Under the pieces are notes generated by a model that was given only the letters and a program-made list of their open reading frames with translations, had not been told where the DNA came from and did no database searches. Shown piece after piece: positions 51,801 through 58,501 of a stretch of DNA of 64,000 bases. Made by a program: the position numbers and the translations under genes. Origin of the DNA: Phorcus lineatus (taxonomy: Eukaryota; Mollusca; Gastropoda; Trochida; Trochidae); the NCBI GenBank assembly GCA_921293015.1, contig OV121083.1:32046908-32110907 (forward strand), read 5' to 3'. Position 1 is the stretch's first letter; every line of letters begins with the position of its first letter.

Positions 51801-52053
51801 CTCTTCGGGGCATACACGTCACCAGATAAGAGGTCTGAAGGCGGATCTGTATCGTGTCACCGTCAGGGCAGTCTCTCTGGGCTCACAGGGACCCAACAGT
51901 TCGCCTTTGTACTTCCGCGTCAAGCCAGGTATTATTATTATTAATAATAATAACAATAATAATAATAATAATTATAATTACCCCGAAAGGAATTCATATT
52001 GTATCATTACAGAGCTGGTGAACATACAGGAAGGAAACACAGGTTACATGTGA
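21744..52053 (+). CDS. gp130/Domeless-like cytokine receptor (13 predicted exons)
   Basis: Joining 13 coding exons (listed separately) gives one open frame of 669 codons plus stop. Order: signal peptide (1-28), Ig-like domain (29-124), cytokine-receptor N-terminal FN3 (125-224), membrane-proximal FN3 of the binding module (225-352), then FN3 domains at 353-449, 450-553 and 554-656, and a 13-residue tail. Each domain is about 100 residues and every domain border is a phase 1 intron. Diagnostic features are DRGIYYC in the Ig domain, CVTENFLSIAC in D2, the SVRCRP strand in D3, and VFWCQKKMADTTC with FWKTLPC in D5, which parallels the WC...C..W..P pattern of gp130/LIFR/OSMR. The canonical WSXWS box is degenerate (GYNSD). 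Family members bind helical cytokines and signal through JAK/STAT. Here no membrane segment or Box1 is seen, so the product may be soluble. Family assignment is confident; exon ends and the 3' end are predictions. Confidence 0.8.
22380..22790 (+). pseudogene. Mariner transposase relic (intron 1)
   Basis: A plus-strand frame reads NESGLSYGGARNIIHNQLHV, matching the second helix-turn-helix of mariner transposases. Further on, PPKKKGQVQQSAVVG corresponds to the segment after the first catalytic Asp. Stops and shifts throughout; the rest of the element to about 23250 is unrecognisable. Confidence 0.5.
23270..23900 (+). repeat. Bivalve dispersed repeat, about four degenerate units
   Basis: It starts TTTTTAGCTCATCTGGCC with a CCGTCCGTCCGTC run. 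Degenerate units of about 160-190 bp follow, each with a GGTGACCCTGTGACC-like core, a GGGCCACAGGGACCAC-like core and CCTATTTTCATCTTCT. AGCTCA..TGGCC plus CCGTCC heads are, from memory, abundant in bivalve genomes. Confidence 0.65.
24046..24333 (+). CDS. Receptor exon 2: Ig-like domain
   Basis: One exon encodes a whole Ig-like fold. It has the first Cys in TIQFTCRVTNSS, VEMEVTSIN leading to DRGIYYCTVG with the second Cys, and a closing strand NWFIQVE. Both ends are in phase 1, between TTACAG and GTAAGT. It corresponds to the N-terminal Ig domain of gp130. Several N-x-S/T sites are present. Confidence 0.85.
25040..25324 (+). repeat. Possible 5' LTR remnant of the BEL/Pao element
   Basis: This directly precedes the BEL/Pao ORF. 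It contains an AATAAA (near 25215) followed by a TTCTCGTCTTTATTGAGCCG tract, as in an R-U5 region. No second LTR copy is visible downstream, so this is weak inference. Confidence 0.25.
25325..26965 (+). mobile_element. BEL/Pao LTR-retrotransposon fragment (intron 2)
   Basis: The gag-pol order of BEL/Pao is visible across broken frames. A gag start (25325) is followed by a cysteine/histidine block at 25580-25800 with CPFHDKAEGHTL and zinc knuckles FRCCNTTGHRSRDC and CFFCKSDKHAT. A protease or linker region (26100-26540) contains HHVLEQRIGLPTSPFAQKF. The RT start has LPLFGVFHPKKPGQIRGMFD followed by SSAHYKGVSLNSVLLTG. It stops there, so RT catalytic core, integrase and 3' LTR are missing. Stops at about 25868 and 26540 confirm it is dead. 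Confidence 0.85.
27000..27850. other. Intron 2 spacer, no gene
   Basis: The first 400 bp are AT-rich with loosely repeated TTTCATCAAAGTC-like words. The rest may be the 5' UTR of the following LINE. Nothing else recognised. Confidence 0.4.
29491..31085. mobile_element. TA-flanked 1.6-kb non-autonomous transposon
   Basis: The ends GTCCACTGGCCACTAGGGG and, inverted, GTCCACCGGCCACTAGGGG continue into TCCCCAT on both sides and are flanked by TA. It sits between the endonuclease and RT parts of the LINE, so it inserted later. No transposase found. The interior has a tandem duplication of 195 bp. Confidence 0.75.
30522..30911. repeat. Two tandem 195-bp units
   Basis: Each unit starts with a T-run and CCAAGGCTGAGTTGGT and includes CTTGGTTTGCTTTTGGACAC. 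They diverge moderately from each other. The 160-codon minus-strand ORF across them is an artefact of the repeat. Confidence 0.7.
31463..32920 (-). mobile_element. Tc1-like transposon, complete ends, TA duplication
   Basis: The inverted repeats AACTCTTCAAAAAAAGAAAC and onward (to CTTGACA) are identical at both ends. TA dinucleotides at 31463-31464 and 32919-32920 mark the target duplication. Removing the element rejoins the LINE reverse transcriptase on both sides, apart from a 1-base shift. It is the best preserved mobile element in the window. Confidence 0.85.
31657..32655 (-). pseudogene. Tc1-like transposase, two visible lesions
   Basis: The N-terminal half (32655-32323) has paired helix-turn-helix regions and the SVDDRPRSGRPRVTTRAQDR linker. 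The catalytic half has FTDESRF (first Asp), VMVWAGI, FQQDNARTHVARDF (second Asp) and WPARSPDLSPIEHL (Glu). Lesions seen are a frame shift near 32320, and TGA in place of the Trp codon after EHL near 31840. The C-terminus ends INANGGHTRY. The reading is otherwise close to full length for the family, so the copy is probably young. Confidence 0.85.
34690..35140. other. Intron 2 end, nothing recognised
   Basis: AT-rich intron with a polypyrimidine run (CTTTTTTCCGCGCTTTGACAG) leading into exon 3. Confidence 0.4.
35151..35280 (+). CDS. Receptor exon 3: first half of cytokine-binding D2
   Basis: It encodes NNMSCVTENFLSIACRYELP, with the paired cysteines of the first strand pair in class I cytokine receptors, and ends VFYFLP. 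Phase 1 in, phase 2 out, donor GTAAGT. The last ~17 bases of the exon recur, with the donor, in three minisatellite arrays in the next intron. Confidence 0.8.
35281..35896 (+). repeat. Minisatellite array 1, ~41-bp units
   Basis: About 15 units of the type CCATAAGTACACTCTGACTA plus a pyrimidine-rich TATAATATTCTTCTCCTG half. The array begins at the exon 3 donor, and its unit aligns with the exon end and first intron bases. The donor GT is mostly lost in the copies (ATAAGT or ACAAGT in place of GTAAGT). Confidence 0.85.
35930..36590 (-). mobile_element. L1/Tx1-like LINE fragment (intron 3)
   Basis: The minus-strand frame gives IRNRITWFEEGEKPTKYF followed by KLENTTIVSRS, the block preceding the RT in L1-type elements, with an upstream coiled region in broken frames. 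No RT core follows. Short relic. Confidence 0.55.
36718..36759. repeat. Perfect 14-bp hairpin
   Basis: ATCAAGAGATGTTG and its exact complement are separated by 14 bases. Isolated, without target duplication. Confidence 0.5.
36887..37450 (+). repeat. Minisatellite array 2, 37-bp units
   Basis: Thirteen near-perfect units (36924-37403) of TCTTCTATTTCCTGCCGTGT plus GCACGTTCTGATCTAAG, with more diverged units on both sides. The unit length and layout match array 3 and the exon 3 donor region. Confidence 0.9.
37447..37824 (+). mobile_element. LINE reverse-transcriptase fragment (intron 3)
   Basis: It begins YADDLCLFSDSVIGLQRKI, the catalytic YADD box and following helix, then RWRLIVNLTKQK. It is cut on the right by the TTAA foldback element and on the left by array 2. 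Confidence 0.7.
37825..38364. mobile_element. TTAA-flanked foldback element
   Basis: The arms are well over 100 bp, starting AGAGCCACTCCGTGATTTTC on the left and nearly identical when inverted on the right. TTAA lies at both outer borders (37825-37828, 38361-38364). No coding capacity. TTAA targets are typical of piggyBac-type insertion. Confidence 0.8.
38390..39480 (-). mobile_element. CR1/Jockey-like LINE 3' half (intron 3)
   Basis: Minus-strand ORFs give the post-RT region. From 39179 come RRRLQKLTLFYKMVNDKAP and NYLCDLHLYF. From 38986 come FPSTTDLWNALPKNI, then GNRFCQIAHCRHRLGCSYLN and DPLCSCGADHKGTSHYLLHY with the terminal Cys/His cluster. The two ORFs overlap in different frames, so at least one shift is present. 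Confidence 0.75.
39550..39725 (+). mobile_element. Short LINE fragment
   Basis: The plus-strand frame FGLLFSNRLSWSKSFQNL, continuing into NKASNALFSVK, resembles the region after the RT palm in Jockey/CR1-type elements. It runs into array 3. Confidence 0.45.
39706..41140 (+). repeat. Minisatellite array 3, 37-bp units
   Basis: Roughly 36 units of TTCTACTTCCTTCCGTAAAC plus ACATTCTGATTCCAGTC, with diverged units at both ends. By hand alignment one unit matches the exon 3/intron 3 junction at about 30 of 37 positions, and each unit keeps a CCGTAA donor-like core. Unit length is not a multiple of three, so no protein is expected. Confidence 0.9.
41299..41365 (+). repeat. tRNA-like sequence (SINE head or tRNA pseudogene)
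   Basis: GCGAGATTGGCAAGTTGTTT resembles the 5' part and A box of a class II tRNA (Ser/Leu type), and TGTGGGTTCGAATTC the B box. The stems are incomplete, so a working tRNA is unlikely. Confidence 0.5.
41494..41663 (+). CDS. Receptor exon 4: second half of D2
   Basis: It encodes acidic YEEPEEEAYRG, then NFTLGPGNN and the strand NYTFTILLTHTERNES, closing with FFFNPQTE. Phase 2 in, phase 1 out. It has no Cys, so the second disulfide pair of a typical D2 is absent. Confidence 0.75.
41670..42840. other. Intron 4, nothing recognised
   Basis: AT-rich sequence with only short ORFs and no repeat structure that I can support. Confidence 0.4.
42850..44500 (+). repeat. Minisatellite array 4, 27-bp units with higher-order repeat
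   Basis: Around 60 units of the type CCAAACCACCTTCTTACAGT plus CAATGCT. Each contains a pyrimidine tract and TTACAG, like a 3' splice site. Because 27 is a multiple of three, both strands are open for long stretches (280 codons on the minus strand), but these repeat proteins show no sign of being real. Confidence 0.9.
43394..44011 (+). repeat. Higher-order repeat: 297-bp block of 11 units, two copies
   Basis: The block at 43394-43690 recurs from 43691 with the same series of unit variants, an offset of 297 bp or 11 units. This indicates a recent segmental duplication inside the array. Confidence 0.75.
44680..45240 (+). repeat. Minisatellite array 5, 27-bp units
   Basis: About 20 units of AGATATCTTACAGTAAGCAG plus TCACAAT, degrading at the right end. 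Same period as array 4 but a different sequence apart from CTTACAGT. Confidence 0.9.
45732..45875 (+). CDS. Receptor exon 5: first half of D3
   Basis: It encodes VKHLRVINVTSSTVILRWES, the A-B-C strands of an FN3 fold with the conserved Trp. Preceded by TTACAG. The chosen donor (GTACAT at 45876) keeps phase 1 with the next acceptor; other GT positions nearby break the frame. Confidence 0.65.
46228..46467 (+). CDS. Receptor exon 6: second half of D3
   Basis: It encodes LSGLVPSTTYTSSVRCRPTR, the E-F strands with the Arg-Cys seen in gp130-type D3. GYNSD then stands where WSXWS is expected, followed by VVISFKTLPD. Phase 1 on both sides, donor GTATGT. Confidence 0.8.
46609..46682 (+). CDS. Receptor exon 7: start of D4
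   Basis: A short exon encoding APLLAPAVSRPTLQDIQLYW, the first strands of an FN3 domain. Phase 1 in, phase 0 out. Confidence 0.75.
46690..49640. other. Intron 7 contents
   Basis: No exon recognised. It holds a partial direct duplication at 47694-48090, a 97-codon ORF at 47309-47602 without domain features, and a TA dinucleotide run near 48368. Confidence 0.4.
47694..48090. repeat. Direct duplication of ~105 bp, 291-bp offset
   Basis: Both copies contain ATCAGCCAATCAGCGAGTA, a CCCCGTA..TTAGGGTGC core, GAATTCAGTTCGCTTGTACG and ACCGAAAATTTCCGTC. The DNA between them is not duplicated. Confidence 0.75.
49644..49860 (+). CDS. Receptor exon 8: rest of D4
   Basis: It encodes HYNLELKYGG, then LHVSLSVVNIVGESPAS, the classic FN3 F strand with Asn and Gly-Glu-Ser, and RLTVFPQHTG. 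Phase 0 in, phase 1 out, donor GTCCGT. Confidence 0.8.
49942..50081 (+). CDS. Receptor exon 9: first half of D5
   Basis: It encodes PPIDPKFRVTGRGNNSEVTF, HWTAEAG and HVFWCQKKMADTTCQ. The WCQ followed by a Cys about nine residues on is a gp130-family signature. Phase 1 in, phase 0 out. Confidence 0.8.
50257..50428 (+). CDS. Receptor exon 10: second half of D5
   Basis: It encodes RQLFWKTLPCVNQSVKVDTG to THCIYVMHAG, the Trp-x-x-x-Pro after the WC...C pattern. Two other frames are also open here, but this one alone joins both neighbours in phase. The donor GTTAAC is weak. Confidence 0.7.
50827..50985 (+). CDS. Receptor exon 11: first half of D6
   Basis: It encodes VPGPMTGLKGSRTQPPGGIQ, then VEWRTPDC with the FN3 Trp, and FLSHYLVSYCTVRK. 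Phase 1 on both sides. The base composition is visibly GC-richer than the introns. Confidence 0.8.
51779..51928 (+). CDS. Receptor exon 12: second half of D6
   Basis: It encodes HQIRGLKADLYRVTVRAVSL, the E-F strands of FN3, then GSQGPNSSPLYFRVKP, the closing strand. Phase 1 on both sides. In gp130 a membrane segment follows at this point. Confidence 0.8.
51929..51981. repeat. ATT/AAT microsatellite
   Basis: A run of ATT units turning into AAT units starts within two bases of the exon 12 donor and ends about 30 bp before the next acceptor. It is partly self-complementary. Confidence 0.8.
52013..52053 (+). CDS. Receptor exon 13: predicted short terminal exon
   Basis: After the acceptor TATCATTACAG, the phase 1 frame reads ELVNIQEGNTGYM and stops at TGA. 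The intron would be only 84 bp. If used, the receptor ends 13 residues after D6 without a membrane anchor. It could instead be an alternative soluble-form exon, with the true membrane exon not recognised. Confidence 0.4.
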
Positions 52054-52152
52054 TATATAAACAAACACATTCTATTAATTCAAAGATCATTTAACAGACG
52101 AACGCTGGAAGGAGTGAATGTAGTTTTACCTCTATTGGTTTTAAAACGGGGT

Positions 52153-52158
52153 AATAAA
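52153..52158 (+). promoter_or_regulatory. Polyadenylation signal candidate
   Basis: AATAAA lies 100 bp after the predicted stop and is followed by ATTTTCTGTCTG. It is the first such signal after the coding region and supports a gene end here. Confidence 0.35.
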
Positions 52159-52333
52159 TATTTTCTGTCTGAAGGAAGCTTAACGAACTCACCGTATAAG
52201 ACATGATCTGGATCAGACAAAAACTTTAGGGATTATTTCAAAATTGTTTTTTCATAAAGATACGATAAATTTGTAAACGAAACTCCGGCAATTTTCCCAG
52301 CGAACAACTTTTTCCGAGCATTAAATGTAATCT

Positions 52334-54185
52334 TTAAAGCCCAACTCACACTACGCACGATTGCACTAGGGTAACATTACGAATCGATCGTACTGGTATC
52401 GTATTGTGGTTTTTACGATCTGTAAAGTGAAAACAGTTTCTATGCGGGAGGTACACGATGTGGGAACACTCATTGCACGAAGGATCACGATTTTAACACG
52501 GCCAGAACACGATCAACACAAACCGAATGGTGTAAGAATAATGCACGATTTTAAATAATTTGTGCAAAGGCAAAAAAGGTTAACCACTGCTTTTAATGAT
52601 CAATGTAGAATTGTTATCCATCCTGTGATGCGTGGCAGCTATGAAATACAATGTCATTGCGATAAAGACATTACTAATTCTAACAATATTTTAGTTTCTT
52701 CTTATCTTCTTGCTTTAAGCAAATAACTACCGATGGTGTTTCACAGGCATTCCTTCTGATTCAAAGCAGTTAAAACCACGTAAGGAAGTTTACATCTTGA
52801 CATCGAGAAACTTGTCAAGTTGATCGATAATTTTACGACATTATGATTCGCTTCCAAACAAATTATGAAAAAATTGGCATTTCTACATACTGATCATGAC
52901 CTTCCCTTGATCTATATGAACACTGAGCGCCCAAATTACCTTTTGCGAATTCTGGGTTATTAATCGTTATCATTCCAAAAACGTGAGTCTGTGGTAAATA
53001 CTTTACAATCGGCCTGAGAGAGCAATGTCATGAGAGTCCAGCGCAATATAAGCATCCCCATTGTTATCTTCATTTCCATACCTTTGATGGTCTACTTGGC
53101 TTGTGATGAATTCTTGTGCATTTTATCATACTTTGAATCAAAATCTTGCAGCACTAGTTCATATTCGTTTTTCGTTTCTATGATTTCAAGGTATACTTTC
53201 ATGTCGAAATTTCATTGTTAGTTTTCACAAATATTGCCCATCTATGCATCTTAAAACTTGACATTCTGCACAAAATATAATTTCAAATATCTAATAATGT
53301 CAAAACTACACAAATATATTATATCGAATATGCACTTTGCACTTTGAGTCTTCTTTACACAGCAAAGCATTTTTGCATAGACTTGTGAGACGACAAATAT
53401 GTTGTCCATGCATGCAGCGTTTCCATTGGCTGAAATATTGCATTGAAGTCTGTGTATGTTGCAATATTTTGCCGTTAGGAAACCTGCTGGAAGCCCGAGA
53501 AGAGCTTGTATAAGAACATTGGTTGTGTAGGAATTAATCACGGAGCCACAACTGGACCAAACAGTCGCTATGCACAGGTAGAGAAATGTCGGCAGTAACA
53601 TGGCAGTAACGTGGCGATTCGCTCGTCTCCCTCGCTTACCATCAATTCCTTACCATCGTTTGTGCTGACATGTTTACTAAAAGTAAGACGCGCGAAGCAC
53701 ACGTGATGAAAACGCTCTTATTGGTGAAAGTTCAATCCAATATCGTGTAACGTTTGTAACCTGATCGTACAGTAATCGTGTGACTCCGTGCTCTGTACGA
53801 GCTGCCATCGTGGTCCTAAAGTTAATCACAATAAGGGTTAAGTTAACATGAGTACAATAATAGTACGATTGCAAGAGGGACAATTTATCGATCGTGTTGT
53901 GGTTGTGTTGCGGTTGTGCTGTTATCGTGTCCTAAGGCTGAAGCACGATTAACACAATCACAACACATACACTACACAATAACTACACGATCGACACGCC
54001 AACAACACGATTTTCTGAATCAGGAACATGTTTGCGATTTGAACGAATCGTGTTGGACAAATAGCACGATCAGCTCAATCACTGTACGGTAACCACACAA
54101 TAACCACACAGTTACTACACGATGACTACACGACACTTTCGTACAGCGATCGTAGTCGATCGTACGTAGTGTGAGTTTGGCTTAA
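52334..54185. mobile_element. TTAA-flanked 1.84-kb element with subterminal repeats
   Basis: The ends AGCCCAACTCACACTACG and, inverted, GCCAAACTCACACTACG are bordered by TTAA at 52334-52337 and 54182-54185. Short CACGAT, ACACGA and ACCACACA words are repeated near both ends, a subterminal layout seen in some DNA transposons. No transposase seen; one signal-peptide ORF lies inside. Confidence 0.75.
53251..53601 (-). CDS. Unrecognised ORF with signal peptide inside TTAA element
   Basis: A 116-codon minus-strand ORF starts MLLPTFLYLCIATVWSSCGS, a good secretion signal. A cysteine-rich stretch follows (KYCNIHRLQCN, ACMDN, KMLCCVKK, KC), loosely like a small extracellular disulfide domain. The last 35 residues are AT-rich and may be read-through of an intron after KC. 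It could be a host gene fragment captured by the transposon, or chance. I do not recognise the family. Confidence 0.3.
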   Translation of the reverse strand: MLLPTFLYLCIATVWSSCGSVINSYTTNVLIQALLGLPAGFLTAKYCNIHRLQCNISANGNAACMDNIFVVSQVYAKMLCCVKKTQSAKCIFDIIYLCSFDIIRYLKLYFVQNVKF

Positions 54186-54189
54186 CTGT

Positions 54190-56850
54190 TCACAACAACG
54201 TTTAAGTACGATGCCTCATAAACCATCAGGTCCCGGCGCTTTCCCTTTATTGAGATTTTCTTTAACTGTTTGTTTTGTTACAACGATGTTTTCTGCATCT
54301 TTGATGTTAAGCTTCCCGTTCACTGGTAAACTTACGCGTATAAAATCTCGCGTAGAAGTTGTTCAGTTCCTCGGCTTATTTCTTTGTTGTGTGCATGTTG
54401 TGTTGATAAGAGAACGGATCTTTGAACAGCCGATCATGTTTTTCACAACTTGCCTACTTGAGGTGTGTTGTTGACTGTGAACTGGGTTTCAATTTTCTCG
54501 TTGTAATAGTTTTTTAACATTTCTGTATCTGAAGTTTCTTTCTTTCATCTTTTGTGTAAGTTGTATATAATATCTCGTTAGCACAGAACAATCGTTTCTT
54601 TTCGTTGAGGAGTAGTTTTAGTTCTTTTGTTACCCAAGGCTTGTTGTTCGGGAAAATCGTAATGACCTTTTCAGGGATAATACTGTTGACACAGTAATGA
54701 ATATAAACTCACGGGCAAATGAAACGCCACAATGTATTTAAATCTAGATTGCAGAATAAATACAAAAGTGAGATTAAAAAAACAAAATGATTATTCAACA
54801 AGAACATGTGACGATAGCATATTCTTAAAAAATGCAACAAATCAGCTTCCGGTATCAAAAGCAAAGTCTCCGATATTGATCTGGGGGTCAAAAAGTCAAA
54901 GTTCACTGTCATGACTGATCCCGGTGCAGGGAAATCAAGGTTCAGTATTTTGAAAACAGTTCACATAAATAACGTGTGTGGCCTCCCCTTGCCACAATAC
55001 ACACATTAACCCTCCGACGCATGGAGAAAATCCATCAGCTGACGTCATTACGTGGAATGCGCTGCCATTCTACTTGGAGAGCTTGAGCAAGTGTCTGGCA
55101 GGTATCTGCAGGTGGTCATCGTTGACGAATACAACGATCCAAAGCGTCCCAAAGATTTTTGATCGGTGACATGTCAGGCGAGCATGCTGGCCACGGCAAA
55201 ACGTCGATGTTGCTGTAAGCAAGGACGTTCTGGGTAGCTCGAGCTGTGTGCGATCGGGCATTGTCCTGTTGTAAGATCACACCTTGTGCCTGTTGTCGAA
55301 GAAATGGACAGACGACGTGGTGGAGAATGTCATCGACGTAAAGTTTAGCCGTTAGATTTCCATTTGCTATAACCAGCGGCGTCTTCTTCTCTCAAAGTAT
55401 GCCTTCCCAAACCTTTCGTCACAGAAAAGCACCTCTGCCACTGACGCCGCTGCCAACGTTAAACCGTCCTCGGCCATCTCAGTCTTCGTTAGCGATGTTC
55501 GGCTGTCAACAGCTGTCCCCGGAACGGTCTCTAAGCATGGATGCCATGGGTGGCTCCCATTCTAATCATCTCGATTGCTCGCTCACGTTGTTGTAAAGTC
55601 AATTTTGCAATTCTTCAAGTGTTTTTTTACAAAGTGGGTGTCTGACAACCAATTCACATTGGTATTATACCCATCGGGCATGGGGCTATTTTGATTTGCA
55701 TGAAAAAGGTGAAACCATTATTTGACAAAAAATTGGAAAAAACATGCGTTTGATACCAGAGTTCAACATGAAACAATCATTATTGTATTTGGGAGATGAG
55801 TTTCCATGCGATAGTGTTTGAATCTGAGTTTCATTTTTTTTCGTAATTTTAACTCTAAAGTGGTAGCGTTTCTTTTCCCGTGAGTTTAGCTAGTGATGAT
55901 GTCGGTGATTTCGCATGGGTCGTCGCTGTGGCTAAAGATCATGTCCTTGTCTGTGCAATCAAAGCAACCTCATAGTCGCCGTATAGACTCAGGATCCCAT
56001 GACTTCTCACTTTTTAGTTTGCTCCTCCTGAGTTATACGTTGGTGTAAAAAAAGAGTTGTGATCTCCGAGTTGAGGTTTGGCAATCGCTTTGTACGCCTG
56101 TTTGATGTTTCGGTAGCAAAGGTCGATTGTTTTTTCTTTCCGAGTAGCACATTAACGTAGCTCATAAGTCGATCATACAGAATTCGAATATGCTGATCGT
56201 TGAAGTTACCAAGAAGATATTTTGGACGTATGAGGTTGAAGTATTAAAGCAGCATGGTTGTAGTAGGCACTTGGAGGAAATATGCACGAGAACGACAAAT
56301 ATGTGTCCGAATTCGTGGGGTAAGTACGATGGCTTAAGCGACACAATGCGAAGTTCTATGTCTGTTGTTTACAGCCTGACCTGATAACGTAGTTCTTGCA
56401 CCTTCGCTCATTAACATAAAAGCATACACAACCCCCAATGGCCTTGCCCGTATCCTCTACCCAACTGTCTAATCTTATGGGGACGCCAAATCCGGGAAGT
56501 GCTAGGGATTCGGTGAAACACAAAAGACAACTGTCTCTGTACTCAAACGTGCACACGAATCAAGTTCCGAAAGTGTGTTCCTAAGCAATCGAACATTTGA
56601 TAACAGTATGGTAGGTAACGGGGTCTAGATTTCCTCGCCCGGTTCTCCTTCTTGCTAACCTCTTTTCCTGCTGATTTTCCTACTTGATGAAGAATTATGC
56701 GGAGCACTCTCTGGTTCACATTCAGATTCAAAGGGCAGGTAAATTAGTTCTTTATTCCACTCCAACGTCTTACTCTGCAGTGTCAGCAGCTTATCACGGC
56801 TGTACTGCAGACGATGACGTCCATCTTGGTTCGCCGTTACGGAATCCACT
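54190..56850 (-). mobile_element. CR1/Jockey-type LINE relic, minus strand
   Basis: Reading leftward, a frame with RHRLQYSRDKLLTLQSKTL (56820-56650) lies at the 5' side. Endonuclease/RT linker scraps occur at 56160-55900. After the Tc1 insertion come the linker (FRYRNVKKLLQRENWN near 54520) and KGKAPGPDGL at the RT start (54240). Stops throughout. The reverse transcriptase core is missing. Confidence 0.55.
54704..55888 (-). mobile_element. Tc1-like transposon with TA duplication
   Basis: The ends AACTCACGGGCAAATGAAAC and, inverted, AACTCACGGGAAAAGAAACG are bordered by TA. The minus-strand transposase is broken. LQQDNARSHTARA keeps the second Asp, but the third catalytic position reads SPDMSPIKNLWD, with Lys in place of Glu. 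The N-terminal helix-turn-helix part is largely deleted. It interrupts the minus-strand LINE. Confidence 0.8.
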
Positions 56851-57180
56851 AACGGCTGTCACGATGATGACACATAATGCACAAAAAGACTCGCCGTTTA
56901 AAATATCCATCCTGTGTTGTCAAACATACAAATATCGTTATTCAGCACAGATTTACACACAAAATTTCAGAAACTAACGAGAGCTCTGTGTATACGTGTC
57001 GCCAGCAGAGCAGAGCAGCGCCACCTACACAATTCTGTTGTTTGTAATGCAAAGTCACCGGGCTTGCGCACCCCTACCAATAGAGTTCTAAGTTAGTAAA
57101 TGTTGAGAGTCGTATATCAGCGACTTCAACCATAACCCTAGTTGTTGACTGTCCTGGCCTGAAGTTCACAATACCATTAA

Positions 57181-57990
57181 CTAGGTGAAGTGTGGGAGTT
57201 GAGGAAGCCAAGAAATGTTTCGCTTCCTGTGGTGGCTTACCCCTGCAAATACCTGTAATAATCTGCTACAGGACGCTGGGATGGTAATAGATTTAGTTGT
57301 CTGCACACTTTCCATTCGATGAAGGTCAACCCGAGAAAAAATGAGCCACTGGCGAGCCATAGTCCATGCGGGAGATGGAGAAGCTGAAGAAGGCGACCCG
57401 AGACGACTTGAAGCAAACACCATGGCGTTGGTACCGAGGACCATAGGCACTTTGTGATAATATTGGGTTGTAGGTACAATTAGAATGGGTGATAGTACCT
57501 CAACTCCTTCACCAGGAAGGTCGCTGGGATTGCGAATAACTGAATTTACATACCCCAAATAGGGAAGCTTACAGTCACCAGCGCCTGATAAGTCCAGAAG
57601 TGAACCAAGGTTGTGAAGAGTAAGTTGATTGAGGTATTGCTTATAGAAGGCCTCCGACATGCTCGAAATCGGCGAGCCTGTGTAAGAGAACACTGCAAGA
57701 AATGCCTTAAACCTCAACAGAAGCTACATTTGAAGGTCCCACAAGATTTGGCGGCAGCCAATTGGAGCTTACATCGGAGTCCAAAACGCGCTCCATGGTT
57801 TGGACTAGGAGTTTAAAGAAATGCAACCGAAGTGCCCTCTCTTAACTCCTGGGGCTCCACAATCAAAACAATAGCTTTGATTTGGCAGAAGGCGGTGTTG
57901 GCTGTGGGGTAACTGGTGAAAAAGAGGAACCAGAAGAAGAACCTAAAGTCAAAGAGGGACCAGAAGGAGGAGGAGGTTTATGAACCTTTT
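57181..57990 (-). pseudogene. Ty3/Gypsy protease relic
   Basis: The minus-strand ORF 57717-57181 reads like a retrotransposon aspartic protease. FSYTGSPISSMSEAFYKQYL has Tyr in place of the catalytic Asp of DTGS; then come KLPYLGYVNSVI, LIVPTTQYYHKVPMVLGTN. Upstream, CFDCGAPG near 57880 is a broken zinc knuckle. Reverse transcriptase and integrase are not found. The lost Asp shows it is inactive. Confidence 0.65.
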
Positions 57991-58141
57991 GCTGAGGTAC
58001 AGGTATGCGGAAATAAAATAATGTGTTTCCACCTCAGCAACAGAAATTGGAGTCTTAAAATTTAACAAACATATTTCAAATAAATAATTATCACAATATA
58101 TCATTTAGTAAATATCATATTCATATTGCTTAATATATTAT

Positions 58142-58460
58142 TGTAGCACAATCACCAGGCACACACTTCGTAAGATTCAACAAGAAGACGAGACGTAGAT
58201 TTTCTTGGCTTTTATTTCTTCCAAGTACTCTATACTGCTCTGGTTGTCGATCTTTCTCGCCCGCTTCTCCTGGGCACCCACACGACGCCCAGCGCGTCCT
58301 TTCTCACATGGCTGGTTTTGCCTGTCACTAGCCCATGACTGAGGGCTGGCTGAGACTCAACTCTCTCTCCAGGACGATGGCTGAGAATGAACCTTCGAAG
58401 TCAAACCTGGGTCTTAAATATCCAACAAACTCAGTTGTCAACACAAAGCGCTTGACAACA
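58142..58460 (-). repeat. LTR-like block
   Basis: On the minus strand it starts TGTTGTCAAGCGC and ends GTGCTACA. It has a TATA-like GGATATTTAAGACC, and further on an AATAAA followed by a TC-rich stretch, as in an LTR. It lies on the 5' side of the Gypsy relic in the same orientation, but no primer-binding site follows. It could be a solo LTR. Confidence 0.4.
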
Positions 58461-58501
58461 GCTGATGGATTAGGGATTACTGGGGGATGGAATTAGCAGA
58501 T

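Noticed and set aside
53030-53221. Hydrophobic stretch as a membrane exon for the receptor
   Set aside because: The hydrophobic frame is not the one reached by the phase 1 junction, and it lies inside the TTAA element.
54211-54474. Hydrophobic plus-strand ORF as a membrane exon
   Set aside because: The opposite strand reads as LINE reverse transcriptase (KGKAPGPDGL), which explains the sequence.
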